The notes beneath the pieces are model-generated. The model saw nothing but the letters and a program-made list of their open reading frames with translations, ran no database searches and was not told where the DNA came from. A program made the translations under genes and the position numbers. Below are positions 33,679-44,000 of a stretch of DNA of 64,000 nt, in pieces. Position 1 is the stretch's first letter; every line of letters starts with the position of its first letter. The DNA comes from Planococcus liqunii (GTDB lineage Bacteria > Bacillota > Bacilli > Bacillales_A > Planococcaceae): assembly GCF_030413595.1 (NCBI RefSeq), contig NZ_CP129238.1:3038001-3102000 (forward strand), in the 5' to 3' direction.

Positions 33679-35529
33679 ATGCGTTTTAATTACAAGGGCG
33701 TCTTGTTGATGCTAGGTGCACTGCTATACTTTTATTTTCTTGTCGGTGGGATTGAGACGTTTTTAAACGGCAATCCAGATGCTACAGCTGCCTGGAAAAC
33801 CGATCAGAAAGAAGCTTTTTATTTTAACATTCTAATTGTGTTTAGTTTGTTTTTGTTGCTGATGGGAATCTTTAACCGTTATATGGTCAGTTTTATCCTG
33901 ACAAATATCGTTGTGGTGTTACTGGCTGTCATCAGTTACTACAAATTCAGCTTTCTAGGGGAATATTTATATCCTTGGGATATGCTGCTTTACAATAATA
34001 TCTTTAATTTGCTGCCCAACCTCTATAAGGAAATTGACAGCGCTAAGTTGCTTGGCGGAGCAGCCATCGTGATTGCCATTATTTCCGGAATTGTCGCTTA
34101 TGCCTTCATTAAAAAACCGAAGCGGCTGATCCGGCTAAATCCGTGGATCCGTATTGCGTTTATCGGTGCAGCTGCCGCTTTTTTAAGTATCTTTATCTTC
34201 TATCGTTCCATTCCGAACGTAGAAGCATCCCTTAAAGAGGTAGGCGTTACGAATTTGACATTTGACCAAATTCGGAATTACAAGACAAATGGTTTTTTGG
34301 TGACGTTCTTGTTGAATATGCAGAGCGCTATCGTGTTGTCGCCAAGCGGATACAATGAAAAGAATATTAACGAAATTGTCGATGACTTGGAAAGGGTTCC
34401 TCCGAAAGTGAAACCGGATTTAGAGAAAAAGCCGAACATCATTTTTGTCATGAGCGAAAGTTTTTGGGATCCGACGTCAATGGAGAATTTGACGTTTGGA
34501 ACAGACCCCGTCCCGAATGTCAGGGAACACCAAACCGGCAAAATCTTGTCCCCTACTTTTGGCGGCGGTACTAGTAACGTTGAGTTTGAAGTACTGACCG
34601 GATTCAGTAATATGTTCCTGCCTCCAGGTTCTGTTCCTTATCAGCAATACATCAAAGACGAGTTGCCGTCGATGCCCCGCTACTTAGCAGACATGGGCTA
34701 TCAGACGACTGCCATTCATCCTTATCCAAAATGGTTCTGGAACCGTGAAGAAGTGTATAAGCATATCGGATTTGACAAGTTTATCGATATTGACGGCTTC
34801 ACCGATCCTTTGTATAAAGGGCCATTTGTTTCTGACGAGCAAGTGACAAACACCATTATTGACCAGACCGAACAAAGTGAAGATCCGGTATTTGCTTATG
34901 CCATTACGATGCAGAACCACACCGGTTATAATGAAGATAAATATCCAGAATACACGGTAGAAACCGGCGTTCCAGAAACGGTTGATCCGGTCTTCAATTT
35001 ACTGTTGCGTTCTTATACCCAAGGGGTTTCCGATGCTGATAAAGCGTTCAAGCAATTGATTGATTACTATGAGAATGCTGAAGAACCGACTTTGGTCGTC
35101 TTTTTTGGAGACCACCTTCCGGCAATCGGACAAGACTACAAATTTTATAAACAAGCAGATTTTGTGGCTCGTGGACCAGGCGAAGAAAATTGGGACCTTG
35201 AAGATTACCAGGACACGCGAACTACACCGCTTGTTATATGGAATAATTACGGGGCACCAACTCCTGAAATCGAAACGGTCAGCACCTCTTTCCTAGGACC
35301 GACTGTTTTTGATATGGCAGGCATCCAAAAACCATTGTATTACTCCATTCTTGAACAGTTCTCCGAGCAGATGCCGGGCTACACGCGCGACTTGAAAATC
35401 GACGCAGAAGGCAATTTGCTGAATGTCACGCCTGATGCTGTTGAACGGATAAAACAAGATTACCAATTGATCCAATACGACTTATTATTCGGTAAGCAAT
35501 ACTCACGTGATGCATTGTTTAAACCGTAA
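33679..35529 (+). CDS. LtaS-family (sulfatase-fold) membrane phosphoglycerol transferase
   Basis: 616 aa from ATG 33679; an in-frame TTG at 33673 shares the same GAGGTGG site. Five membrane helices fill ~5-180, then an extracellular sulfatase-fold domain: NIIFVMSESFWDP (metal site), nucleophile Thr298 in GGGTSNVEFEVL, HPYPKWFWN and FFGDHLPAIG. This is the LTA synthase/phosphoglycerol transferase layout, with Thr298 matching the family nucleophile position. Substrate could be lipoteichoic acid or phosphoglycerol decoration of another polymer. It precedes an MBOAT/SGNH pair, separated by a hairpin. Confidence 0.88.
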   Translation: MRFNYKGVLLMLGALLYFYFLVGGIETFLNGNPDATAAWKTDQKEAFYFNILIVFSLFLLLMGIFNRYMVSFILTNIVVVLLAVISYYKFSFLGEYLYPWDMLLYNNIFNLLPNLYKEIDSAKLLGGAAIVIAIISGIVAYAFIKKPKRLIRLNPWIRIAFIGAAAAFLSIFIFYRSIPNVEASLKEVGVTNLTFDQIRNYKTNGFLVTFLLNMQSAIVLSPSGYNEKNINEIVDDLERVPPKVKPDLEKKPNIIFVMSESFWDPTSMENLTFGTDPVPNVREHQTGKILSPTFGGGTSNVEFEVLTGFSNMFLPPGSVPYQQYIKDELPSMPRYLADMGYQTTAIHPYPKWFWNREEVYKHIGFDKFIDIDGFTDPLYKGPFVSDEQVTNTIIDQTEQSEDPVFAYAITMQNHTGYNEDKYPEYTVETGVPETVDPVFNLLLRSYTQGVSDADKAFKQLIDYYENAEEPTLVVFFGDHLPAIGQDYKFYKQADFVARGPGEENWDLEDYQDTRTTPLVIWNNYGAPTPEIETVSTSFLGPTVFDMAGIQKPLYYSILEQFSEQMPGYTRDLKIDAEGNLLNVTPDAVERIKQDYQLIQYDLLFGKQYSRDALFKP

Positions 35530-35530
35530 A

Positions 35531-35583
35531 ACACAAGGCCACCCCGTAAAGTTTGAACATGACTTTTCGGGGTGGCTTTGTGT
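35531..35583 (+). terminator. Terminator-like hairpin between LtaS-like and MBOAT genes
   Basis: A 16-bp stem (ACACAAGGCCACCCCG with CGGGGTGGCTTTGTGT, one G-T pair) and a 21-nt loop. The T-tract after it is weak (TGTTTAA). Confidence 0.7.
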
Positions 35584-35800
35584 TGTTTAAAAAATCCATA
35601 TTATTCTCTAGATTCACCTGGCATAAAATGATAAATTTGAATGACTTCTAAGGCAGTTCGTTCTATAATAAATTGGACCAGGATTTCAGTTTAGTCAGGC
35701 TTGTCGAACCGCAGGCTATTGCGGTTTGCTCTGCGTTGCCTTCTCATTAAAACTTGATCGATTTCCGCCATATTCCATCTATATAAAGGGGTTTCACAGT

Positions 35801-37228
35801 GTGATTTTTAACTCGTTCGAATTCATCTTTCTGTTTCTGCCAATTGTCTGGATTCTGTATATGCTGCTTGGCCGTATCCACATACCATTCGCCAAGACGT
35901 GGCTCTTAGTAGCTTCGTTGTTTTTTTATGGCTATTGGAACCCGGCATATTTGCCGCTCATTCTAATCTCTATGCTTGTGAACTATGCAATCGGCATGTT
36001 TTTAGGGAGAAATAAAGCCAAAACTTACCGCAAAGCCATCTTAACGATTGGTATCATTTTCAATGTACTGTTGCTTGGTTATTTCAAGTATTACGACTTC
36101 TTTGTAGAAAACATCAATTTCTTAATTGGTTCTGAGCTGGTATTGAAAAATATTTTATTGCCGCTCGCCATTTCTTTCTATACGTTCCAGCAAATCGCTT
36201 ACTTGGTCGATTCGTATCGCTTGGAAACGAAAGAATATAATTTCTTGAATTACGGCCTGTTCGTTACGTTTTTCCCGCAACTGATTGCGGGGCCTATTGT
36301 TCACCACGGACAAGTCATGTCCCAGTTCAGCGATAAGAAAACGTATCGCATCAATTACGAACACATTTCCCAAGGCTTGTTGATTTTTGCTATCGGCTTA
36401 TTCAAAAAAGTGGCCATAGCCGATACTTTTGCGGAATGGGCTAACGCCGGCTACAGCAACGTTAACGTGCTGACTTTTCTTGATAGCTGGGTGACCACTC
36501 TGTCTTATACATTGCAGCTGTATTTCGATTTCAGCGGTTATTCTGATATGGCCATCGGACTGGCTTTGCTGTTTAATATCCGCCTGCCACTGAATTTCAA
36601 TTCCCCGTATAAAGCACGGGACATTCAGGATTTTTGGCGCCGTTGGCATATTACTCTGTCGCATTTTTTGACCACATATATCTACATCCCGCTCGGCGGC
36701 AATCGCAAGGGACCAAAGCGTACATATGTGAACATTTTCATCATCTTCCTGGTATCGGGCATTTGGCACGGCGCTGGCTGGACATTCTTGATCTGGGGTA
36801 CAATGCACGGACTTGCGAGCATCATTTGCCGTTACTGGAAATTGGCCGGCTTTAAAATGAATTCAGTGTTGGCATGGGTCACGACATTTTTGTTTGTCCA
36901 TTTTGCCTGGGTTTTCTTCCGTGCCTTGACGCTTCAAGACGCTCTTACTGTGTTAAAAGCGATGTTCGGCATGAACGGCCTTCGCTTGCCAACGGAATGG
37001 TTCCATGAAACAAATTTAGACTGGCTGTTTCCTTTTTCAGCCACAACGCTGGAATTGTCGATTACCATCTTAATCGGCTTAGCGATTTCCTGGTATGCCA
37101 AGAACTCGGTTGAAATTATGTATGAAACGAAACGGAACGTGCCGATGGCTGTTTTCGCTGCTCTTTTGCTGTTTTACAGCGTGATGCAGTTGCAACAGGT
37201 CAGCGAGTTCTTGTACTTTAACTTCTAG
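35801..37228 (+). CDS. MBOAT-family O-acyltransferase (DltB/AlgI/PatA-like)
   Basis: 475 aa. GTG at 35801 follows AAAGGGG by 9 nt and gives the family start (VIFNSFEFIFLFLPIVW); an upstream ATG adds 25 unlikely residues. About eleven helices; conserved FDFSGYSDMAIGLA, FWRRWHITLS and the membrane His in SGIWHGAGWTFLIWG. It hands acyl groups to the outer face for transfer by a partner SGNH/DltD-like protein, encoded 11 bp downstream. In B. anthracis PatA/PatB pairs O-acetylate the S-layer anchoring polymer; a similar job fits this S-layer region but is not proven. Confidence 0.9.
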   Translation: MIFNSFEFIFLFLPIVWILYMLLGRIHIPFAKTWLLVASLFFYGYWNPAYLPLILISMLVNYAIGMFLGRNKAKTYRKAILTIGIIFNVLLLGYFKYYDFFVENINFLIGSELVLKNILLPLAISFYTFQQIAYLVDSYRLETKEYNFLNYGLFVTFFPQLIAGPIVHHGQVMSQFSDKKTYRINYEHISQGLLIFAIGLFKKVAIADTFAEWANAGYSNVNVLTFLDSWVTTLSYTLQLYFDFSGYSDMAIGLALLFNIRLPLNFNSPYKARDIQDFWRRWHITLSHFLTTYIYIPLGGNRKGPKRTYVNIFIIFLVSGIWHGAGWTFLIWGTMHGLASIICRYWKLAGFKMNSVLAWVTTFLFVHFAWVFFRALTLQDALTVLKAMFGMNGLRLPTEWFHETNLDWLFPFSATTLELSITILIGLAISWYAKNSVEIMYETKRNVPMAVFAALLLFYSVMQLQQVSEFLYFNF

Positions 37229-37239
37229 GAGGAGATCCC

Positions 37240-38283
37240 ATGAACGATAGAAAATTTTCGCTTACCGTCATGGCGATTTTCGCCATTTTGACACTTGCTG
37301 TGGTTACTTTCAATTACTGGATGGATCCGCTCTGGAATTTCAGCCATGCCCATGAATACAACGACGTCCAGCTTGTCACGGACGAACGCGAACAAAAGAC
37401 AGCCAATCAGATTTACGTTCCAAAAACCGAGGATACCTTATTGCTTGGTTCAAGCCGGAGCACTTACATCCATCATGACGGCTTTAAAGATTGGAAAGTC
37501 TACAATTACTCAGTGGCCAACTTATCCATGCGGGAGTATTACACGATGATGGACTTTGCGTTTGAGCAGAATCCGGATTACGAACGCGTCATTCTCGGCG
37601 TTGATTTCTTCAAATCGAGCACGCAGGAAGCTGAAGCTCCACGTTCGATCCAGAACCATGTAAAGCGGGTTACTCAACCGTTTTACCGAGCTAAAAACTT
37701 ATTGTCGTTTGATTTGATGAAGACCTCTGCTCAAAATTTGCAAATGTCAGCTGACGATGAAATTACAGAAGATCGCTTGTATAACCGTGAAGGTGATGCA
37801 TTTGCCCGAAAATTATCTGAAGAAGAGACTTTAAGTGACACTGAAGACAAGATTAAGAAATTTGAGTCCACGTTTTATGGAAAGTCGTATACGTATTACC
37901 CACGATACAAAGAAATTATGAAAAAGGTACATGACTTGCATCCAGAAGCAGAAAAAATGGTCTACACTACGCCAATTTCAAGCGAGCTTTTCAAGTCGCT
38001 TGTATCGACCGGTCTGTACGAGGAATACGAAATCTGGCTTCGTGATTTGGTCGAAGTATATGGAGGCGTCTGGAATTTCATGTATCCAAATAGCGTAACG
38101 AATGATATTACCAACTATTACGACGGCCATCACTTTTATCCCGAAGTTGGTTATTACATTGCCTCACGTATGGAACAAGGCGATAACGCTGAAGCTCCAG
38201 AAGACTTTGGTGTCTATGTTACGCCTGATACTATCGATTCCCATCTTAAGCAAGTGAAGAAACTTGTAGACGAATTGAATTGA
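37240..38283 (+). CDS. DltD/AlgJ/PatB-like single-pass protein, partner of the MBOAT acyltransferase
   Basis: 347 aa with an N-terminal anchor helix (~8-26) and an extracellular domain. LLLGSSRSTYIH gives a GSSR nucleophile-type block, GVDFFKSS follows, and YYDGHHFYPEVGYYIA near the C-terminus supplies the D..H block, as in SGNH-fold acyl acceptors. RBS AGGAGGAG, 11 bp after the MBOAT stop, so the genes are co-transcribed. Expected to complete acyl transfer to an extracellular polymer. Confidence 0.82.
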   Translation: MNDRKFSLTVMAIFAILTLAVVTFNYWMDPLWNFSHAHEYNDVQLVTDEREQKTANQIYVPKTEDTLLLGSSRSTYIHHDGFKDWKVYNYSVANLSMREYYTMMDFAFEQNPDYERVILGVDFFKSSTQEAEAPRSIQNHVKRVTQPFYRAKNLLSFDLMKTSAQNLQMSADDEITEDRLYNREGDAFARKLSEEETLSDTEDKIKKFESTFYGKSYTYYPRYKEIMKKVHDLHPEAEKMVYTTPISSELFKSLVSTGLYEEYEIWLRDLVEVYGGVWNFMYPNSVTNDITNYYDGHHFYPEVGYYIASRMEQGDNAEAPEDFGVYVTPDTIDSHLKQVKKLVDELN

Positions 38284-38288
38284 ATTTA

Positions 38289-38320
38289 CAAAAGCCGCTT
38301 CGGTAAGAAGCGGCTTTTTC
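38289..38320 (+). terminator. Terminator of the MBOAT/SGNH operon
   Basis: AAAGCCGCTTC pairs with GAAGCGGCTTT around GGTAA, then TT. Confidence 0.9.
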
Positions 38321-38321
38321 G

Positions 38322-38478
38322 TGCTTCGCTGCAGGCGTGACGCTTGGCTTCTTTGGAGCTGGGGGATTGGTGGGTGAGTTTCCCCTTTCTAGTAGCGAGT
38401 TTCACGATACTTCCTCTGAATTTCACGATTCTCCTTTCCAATTTCACGATACGCTATTTGAGTTTCACGATCCTGTCA
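38322..38478. repeat. 21-bp-phased array with degenerate hairpin, locus E
   Basis: Five 21-bp units from 38374 with cores TGAGTTTCCC, CGAGTTTCAC, TGAATTTCAC, CCAATTTCAC and TGAGTTTCAC; variable parts begin GATA or GATT in four of them. Just upstream (38322-38345) is a decayed copy of the hairpin (CTTCGCTGCAGGCGTGACGC). No gene is supported in the gap. Confidence 0.82.
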
Positions 38479-38559
38479 AATAGTTCCCAAGCTGAGATGG
38501 ACGGCTACTTTTATACGGAATCCTAATTTGTTTAATAAATAAATTAGTAAAAAAAGTTA

Positions 38560-38588
38560 TTTACTAGAAATAAGTGGAATGCTACAAT
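38560..38588 (+). promoter_or_regulatory. SigA-type promoter of the 301-aa SLH gene
   Basis: TTTACT, 17 bp, TACAAT, with TGC in front of the -10 (extended -10). The start codon is 34 nt downstream. Confidence 0.6.
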
Positions 38589-38621
38589 CAGTTCAGTACT
38601 TTTAGATAGGGGATATCATCA

Positions 38622-39527
38622 TTGAATAATCAAAAACTTTTTATGGCAGCATCGGCTGTCGCACTTGCTGCTGTTACTGTCGCTGCACCTGTCAGCGCAT
38701 CTTCTGAACACACCTTTACGGACGTCGGATCTCGTTATGATGAAGCTGTCAGCTTCTTACATGAATATGAAATCATTAATGGATTATCTGCAACAAAGTT
38801 TGGCACTCAACAAACATTGACACGTGGTGATGCGGCTGTCATTTTAGCTAATACACTCGGGTTGAATGATTACTCTGCTCCAGATGCCGGTTTTAAAGAT
38901 TTGAACCATCGTGTACGCGGTGCAGTAAATGGCCTCGCGGAATACGGCATTATTTCTGGCGTGACGAAAACGCAATTCAAACCAAATGAGCCGTTAAGCC
39001 GTGGCGCTATGGCGAAATTCCTGGTATTGTCTTTTGAGTTGGAAGAATTCCAGGAAGAAACCCCTTTTACTGATGTTGGCGGCGTCTTCGAACCCTATAT
39101 TGAAGCACTTTTCGGAACGCAAATCACTTCCGGCAAGACTCCAACTTCTTATGGCACTTATACCAACATTACTCGCGGTGAATTTGCGAACTTATTATAT
39201 AACACGATTCTTTTTTCCGAAATGCTGGACTTCTATTCCCCATCTGTCACACATGCAGAAGTAACAACACCGACTTCTACACAAATCACTTTATTTGAAC
39301 CGATACCAGAAGGTTTCAGCGCTATTGATGCAAGCTATCTTTTTGATTACTCAGTGAAACTAGAAGATGGAACGGAAATGATTCTGACACCCACTTCAGC
39401 TAAACTTTCGACTGATCGAAAAGTGCTGACAATCAATCACGTTAGCACCGATTTAAGTGGAAAAACCGGTATGGTTATTGCGGATGATTATGAAGATATT
39501 ATCGAAATTCCTTTTGACTTTAAGTAA
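38622..39527 (+). CDS. SLH-domain surface protein with short C-terminal domain
   Basis: 301 aa, TTG start behind AGGGGAT. Signal peptide to ~26 (APVSASS), then three SLH repeats (~30-205): FTDVGSRYDEAVSFLHEYEI, FKDLNHRVRGAVNGLAEYGI and FTDVGGVFEPYIEALFGTQI, with TRGDAAV, SRGAMAK and TRGEFAN motifs. The SLH subtype matches that of the large S-layer protein at 47-50 kb rather than the 8-12 kb triplet. The last ~95 residues look like one beta domain (DYSVKLEDGTEMILTPTSAKL). Monocistronic. Confidence 0.88.
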   Translation: MNNQKLFMAASAVALAAVTVAAPVSASSEHTFTDVGSRYDEAVSFLHEYEIINGLSATKFGTQQTLTRGDAAVILANTLGLNDYSAPDAGFKDLNHRVRGAVNGLAEYGIISGVTKTQFKPNEPLSRGAMAKFLVLSFELEEFQEETPFTDVGGVFEPYIEALFGTQITSGKTPTSYGTYTNITRGEFANLLYNTILFSEMLDFYSPSVTHAEVTTPTSTQITLFEPIPEGFSAIDASYLFDYSVKLEDGTEMILTPTSAKLSTDRKVLTINHVSTDLSGKTGMVIADDYEDIIEIPFDFK

Positions 39528-39565
39528 ATACAAAACTTGGCTGTCTAAGCTTTTAAGAAAAAGCG

Positions 39566-39603
39566 AAAACCTTCACGAAGCATATGCTTCGTGAAGGTTT
39601 TTA
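39566..39603. terminator. Bidirectional palindromic terminator
   Basis: AAAACCTTCACGAAGCAT and its exact complement meet without a spacer, an 18-bp perfect palindrome, then TTATT. It serves the convergent SLH gene and SLH-SGNH gene. Confidence 0.9.
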
Positions 39604-39607
39604 TTCT

Positions 39608-40861
39608 TTATTTTATATATTGCCTCACCGAATATTCCACCATCAGATGCCCTCTCGGTGTCCAATGGAAGCCAAGTAACGGATCGACCAATCCGCTCTT
39701 GGCAATACCAGCGTCTGTTGCAGTTCCCGCTTTTTGAATGGCATTGGCGTAGTTATCGATCAACTTCAGATTTTGCTGTCTGGCGATTTTTCGAATGATA
39801 TCGTTGTAACTGTTTTCCCAGGCACGGATGCCTCCTTGATCTGCATACAGTTTGCGAATATCCGGATTGGCGAAGGATTGCGCTTTGTAATACGTTTCTT
39901 CATGAACCGGCAAATTGGTCATCAAAATAACTTCAATCTGCTGTTTCTTCATTTGCCCAATCATGTTTACTAGGTTTTGCTCGAATTGCACTTTGTCGAC
40001 TTGAGGCTTTTTCGTATCAGACCGGATTAAAGCATCGTTTAACCCAAACATCATGATTACCGTATTTGGCTTATGATCCAATACATCTGTTTTTAACCGC
40101 TTCAGAGCATTTTCAGTTGTATTTCCACTGACACCGGCGTTTTTAACCGCCAATAAAGATGGCCAGCTATGATTCGGATATTCTGGAAATTCTCTTGGCA
40201 AATAAGAACCTGAGGTGTTGCTGTCGCCAAAAGCGATGATTTTGGCTTTTTGAAGTAAAGCTCGGTTGGCAAAAGCCGCCATTTGCGCCCGTGTCACAAT
40301 CTCTTCGGGCCGATATGTGTTGTCTTCAGGATATCCAACTGTAATGCCGTGTACACGCATAGCCATTACGTAAGGGTATTTCCAGTCAGTTTCTTTTACA
40401 TCCCGAAATTGAACTGCTGCAGTACCTTCCAGCTTAAAGCTTGCTGAAAGAAACTTCGCCATCTGTCCGCGCGTCAGCACTTCATCCGGGCCAAACGTTC
40501 CGTCTGTTTTCCCGTCAACAATTCCTTGTTTTTTCAAGGCTTCAATGTATGCGAATGCCCAGTGGCCTTTTGACACATCCGAAAAACTAGCGCTTTCTGG
40601 CTGAATCGGTTTAATATCGGCAGCAAGCGACAAAACCTTCGCTGCCTGGGCTCGCGTGATGTTTTCGTTTGGCTTGAACGTATCGTTCGAAAATCCACTC
40701 AGCACTTTTTTACCAACCAATGATTGAATGTCTTCATACGCCCAGTGGCTGGTTTGAAGATCTTTGAAGGTGATAGCTGCTTGTGCAGTGCCCGTACTTC
40801 CTGAATATAAGCAAATGAATAATATCCAGACGACTACTGCTTTTCCCCATGTTTTCAACAT
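39608..40861 (-). CDS. SLH-anchored SGNH/GDSL hydrolase
   Basis: 417 aa from ATG 40861 (a TTG four codons upstream overlaps the G-rich ribosome site). Signal peptide, three SLH repeats (~28-195; FKDLQTSHWAYEDIQSL, FSDVSKGHWAFAYIEAL, FRDVKETDWKYPYVMAM), then an SGNH domain: block I IIAFGDSNTSGS, block II-type NAGVSGNTTE, block III MFGLNDALI and block V DPLLGFHWTPRGH. The enzyme is an esterase or lipase held at the cell surface; acetyl groups of wall polymers are an attractive substrate, but this is inference. Confidence 0.9.
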   Translation of the reverse strand: MLKTWGKAVVVWILFICLYSGSTGTAQAAITFKDLQTSHWAYEDIQSLVGKKVLSGFSNDTFKPNENITRAQAAKVLSLAADIKPIQPESASFSDVSKGHWAFAYIEALKKQGIVDGKTDGTFGPDEVLTRGQMAKFLSASFKLEGTAAVQFRDVKETDWKYPYVMAMRVHGITVGYPEDNTYRPEEIVTRAQMAAFANRALLQKAKIIAFGDSNTSGSYLPREFPEYPNHSWPSLLAVKNAGVSGNTTENALKRLKTDVLDHKPNTVIMMFGLNDALIRSDTKKPQVDKVQFEQNLVNMIGQMKKQQIEVILMTNLPVHEETYYKAQSFANPDIRKLYADQGGIRAWENSYNDIIRKIARQQNLKLIDNYANAIQKAGTATDAGIAKSGLVDPLLGFHWTPRGHLMVEYSVRQYIK

Positions 40862-41001
40862 CCATTCCCCCAATTTTTATCCATCTAATTTGATCTGATG
40901 TCAGATTCTCTGTCTTTTCTACAGAGAAGATCCATCTCCCTTTATCTTCTTTATTATAGAAGAAATTTACATCTTATGGTTCTTTATTTTAACCATAAAG
41001 A

Positions 41002-41052
41002 AAAACACCTTCACTTAGCCGTTTGTTGCCAAACGACCGTGAAGGTGTTTTC
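41002..41052 (-). terminator. Terminator of the large secreted nuclease gene
   Basis: AAAACACCTTCAC pairs with GTGAAGGTGTTTT; the loop contains a second stem CGTTTG/CAAACG. On the minus strand TTTTTCTTT follows. Confidence 0.85.
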
Positions 41053-41097
41053 CATGATTCATCTTAACGAATTCTGCTTATAAGTTTTAACATCGTC

Positions 41098-44000
41098 TTA
41101 CTTTTTCGCTTGTCCTTTGTTCGTCACAACCGTGTAATTGCCGAACTCGTTGATGCTAAGCGTGAATGTTCCGCCATCCAGTTTTCCTTGGATGATTTTC
41201 CATTTGCCTTTGGCATCTTCGCGTGCGCCGAATTGTACTTTAACGTTAGTTGTGTCAAAGCTCAAAGTGACGCTTGAAGTGAATTTTACCCCAATTTCTT
41301 TGCCTTCAGCGTCTGTAACTGTGAAGTCAATCTGGTCTGTCAGTGCCGGACGGCCGTCTACTGCTGGTGCGTCATCCACTGCAAGCTCCAAAGTGAATCC
41401 TTCGCCAGCCGCGTTAGCAAGCTGCTGCAGGTTCTCAGTCGAAAGCGTCAAGTCTGCAGTCGGCAAATCAATCAACAGATCTTTGCCGCTTGCAATGAGG
41501 TCCTCTACTGTTCCTTCAGAGAAACTGATATCCAGCGTTCCATCTGCATCAAATTCTCCTGTCTTAAGGACAGCCGTTTCGCCTGTCATATCCGGATCAG
41601 CTTCTTGCTCACCCGGTACAATTGGATCAGCGAATGTGATTTGTGCCAAGAGCGGATCGTGGTCAGATGCACGGCCATGTTCTTCCATGAACATCGCATT
41701 GATGTGGACCATATCCAGCTCTGTTTTGGCTGCCAAGTTGTTGGTTACGAGCAAATGGTCAAGCACTTGCGAGTTCCCTTGGTAGTAGTAAGAGAAACGA
41801 TCGTCTAACGGCACATCTTCGACTTTATTCGTCAGGATGTCACCTTTTAATGCATCAAGAGCCGGTGTGAATTCGAAATCGTTCATGTCGCCCGCAACGA
41901 TGACGTTCAAGTCAGGGTTTTGTGCAAGCCCTTCTTTGATAAAACCGTTGATCGCTGTAGCCAGTTCAATTCGTTCTGCCACTGAACCAAGGAATGGCGG
42001 CTGGTTCTTGCCAAACAAGCCCTGGTCTCCGCCTTTGGAGTTCAAATGGGCGCCGATTACAACAACCTGCTCGCCTTGGAATTCAAATTGCGCCGCTACG
42101 GGTTTGCGTGTACCTGGCATTGGAATCGGCTGTACGCGTCCCGGGTTCAGCGACAATTCGCCGTTTACCCATTCTACGTCCTGTGTCGCCGTTCCTTTAG
42201 TGCCTTCAGAAAGTGTGACGCGTTCCGGGTTATAAAGGAAACCGACACGGATGTTCCCGCCTGGCTCTCCTCCATCTTTGTTGTACTCTGGCGCAATGTC
42301 CGTCCATTTGTAAGTCGGTCCGCCTGCTGCTTCGATTGAAGCAATAAGCCGCTCATAGCTTGCTGTTGCATCAGAGTTGCCAGATGCAATTGGGCCATCG
42401 TTGTCTTGCACTTCGACCATTGTGATGACGTCCGGTGAGTTTAAGTCTTTAACAAATGATTCACCTACACGTGCCGCTTTTTCATTGCTTGTGTGGCTCG
42501 GGTCTGCAGAGAAGTTCTCAACATTGTAAGAAGCAACCGTCAATTTGTCTTCTGCTTTTTGAATCCAAGTCTGTTCTGGTTTAGTGCCGCCGTCAACAAT
42601 TGCCGGCAGTTCGTTTTCGTTTGTCCAAATTTGGTAGTTGCCGAAGCCATAACCAAGAACACCGACTGGCGCTTCAGCGAATCGGTCGCCCGCTTTCGCG
42701 ATGACGCCTTCACCTGTTGAAATGGTAATGCGTTCCGGGTTGTAATCATCTTCAGCGATCAAGATGCCACCCAGTTTATGGAACTCGTTGTTTGTCGCGC
42801 TTTTCGATACGACGAACACTTCGCCGTAATCTTGCGGCCCGACGATTTGGGCATCAGCGACGCCAACGCGCATCAATTCAAGCGATTCCCAGAAATCAAC
42901 ACCGTCTGTTTCCGGATCGAACGAAGTCAATCGATCGTCATCAATGTTCTTTGTTGGAGGAAAAACATCTTCGCCGATCATGATTGGTTCAGGAAGTTCG
43001 GCCGTACCGTTTTTCACGACTTCCGTTGAGCGGATGCGTGTAAGCGGCAGGTCGTTGTCTTTCATGTCGGAATAGCCTTTATAGAACCATTCTTCCACTG
43101 TACCGGCAACTGTTACCACGTCGCCCACTTGGAAAGAACTGCTCGCACTTGAGCGGTTGACGATAATGGCTTCTGAAGTGGCCAAGTCATCGTCTGCATT
43201 GGGATCTTGAATCACAAAGTTTGCGCCGTTGTAGAAATGTGTGATGACGCCCGTAATTTCATTCACCGCGACATTTTCGTAGTTCGAGAAATGTTTTTTG
43301 CCTTGAATATCACGGATTTTCAGGTCCGCTGTTTTCAGGACGGTGTATTCAAATGTGAAGACTTCTGACGTTTCAGCGCCAATTGCGATGGCTTTGATCA
43401 CCGTGTCTTCGTTTAACGTAATCGGTGCTGTGTATTTTGTACTTGCAGCTGTTGGTGCTGAGCCGTCAAGCGTGTAGTAAATGGCTGCATCTTCCCAGCC
43501 TGATGCCAAAGTGATTTTTGTCCCTTGGGAAACGACACCCGGGAAGACATCTGCATAGACAGCCGGCTTGTTGACCAAGTCAAAGCTTTCAGTGCCCAGC
43601 GTTTTCACTTGATAGGTTTCGTTGAATTTCGAAGCGATCCCCGAAACGTGGATCAAATCGCCTTCTTTGTATTGCTGAAGAAAGCGCTCATATGTCAATC
43701 CATTGCGGTTATCGTTGCGGATGACGACGGTTTCGCCGTTCTCAGCTTTCGCTGTAAATTCGAAAGTGCCGAAGTTGTTTACTGCGGCAAGGCCTGTGAT
43801 GGAGACATTTTTCAGTTCAACCAATTCGCTTTGCGTTTCTTCATTGACACCAGCTGGCGTGATAGATTGCGTCGCTGGAATTTCGTTGTTTGAAGAAATT
43901 ACTTCTATAGTATTGGGCTGTAATTGAAGTTCACCCGAATACGAGGATACGGTACCAACTAAGCGGACTTTGTCGCCCGTTGCTACCTTTGCATTTGCTG

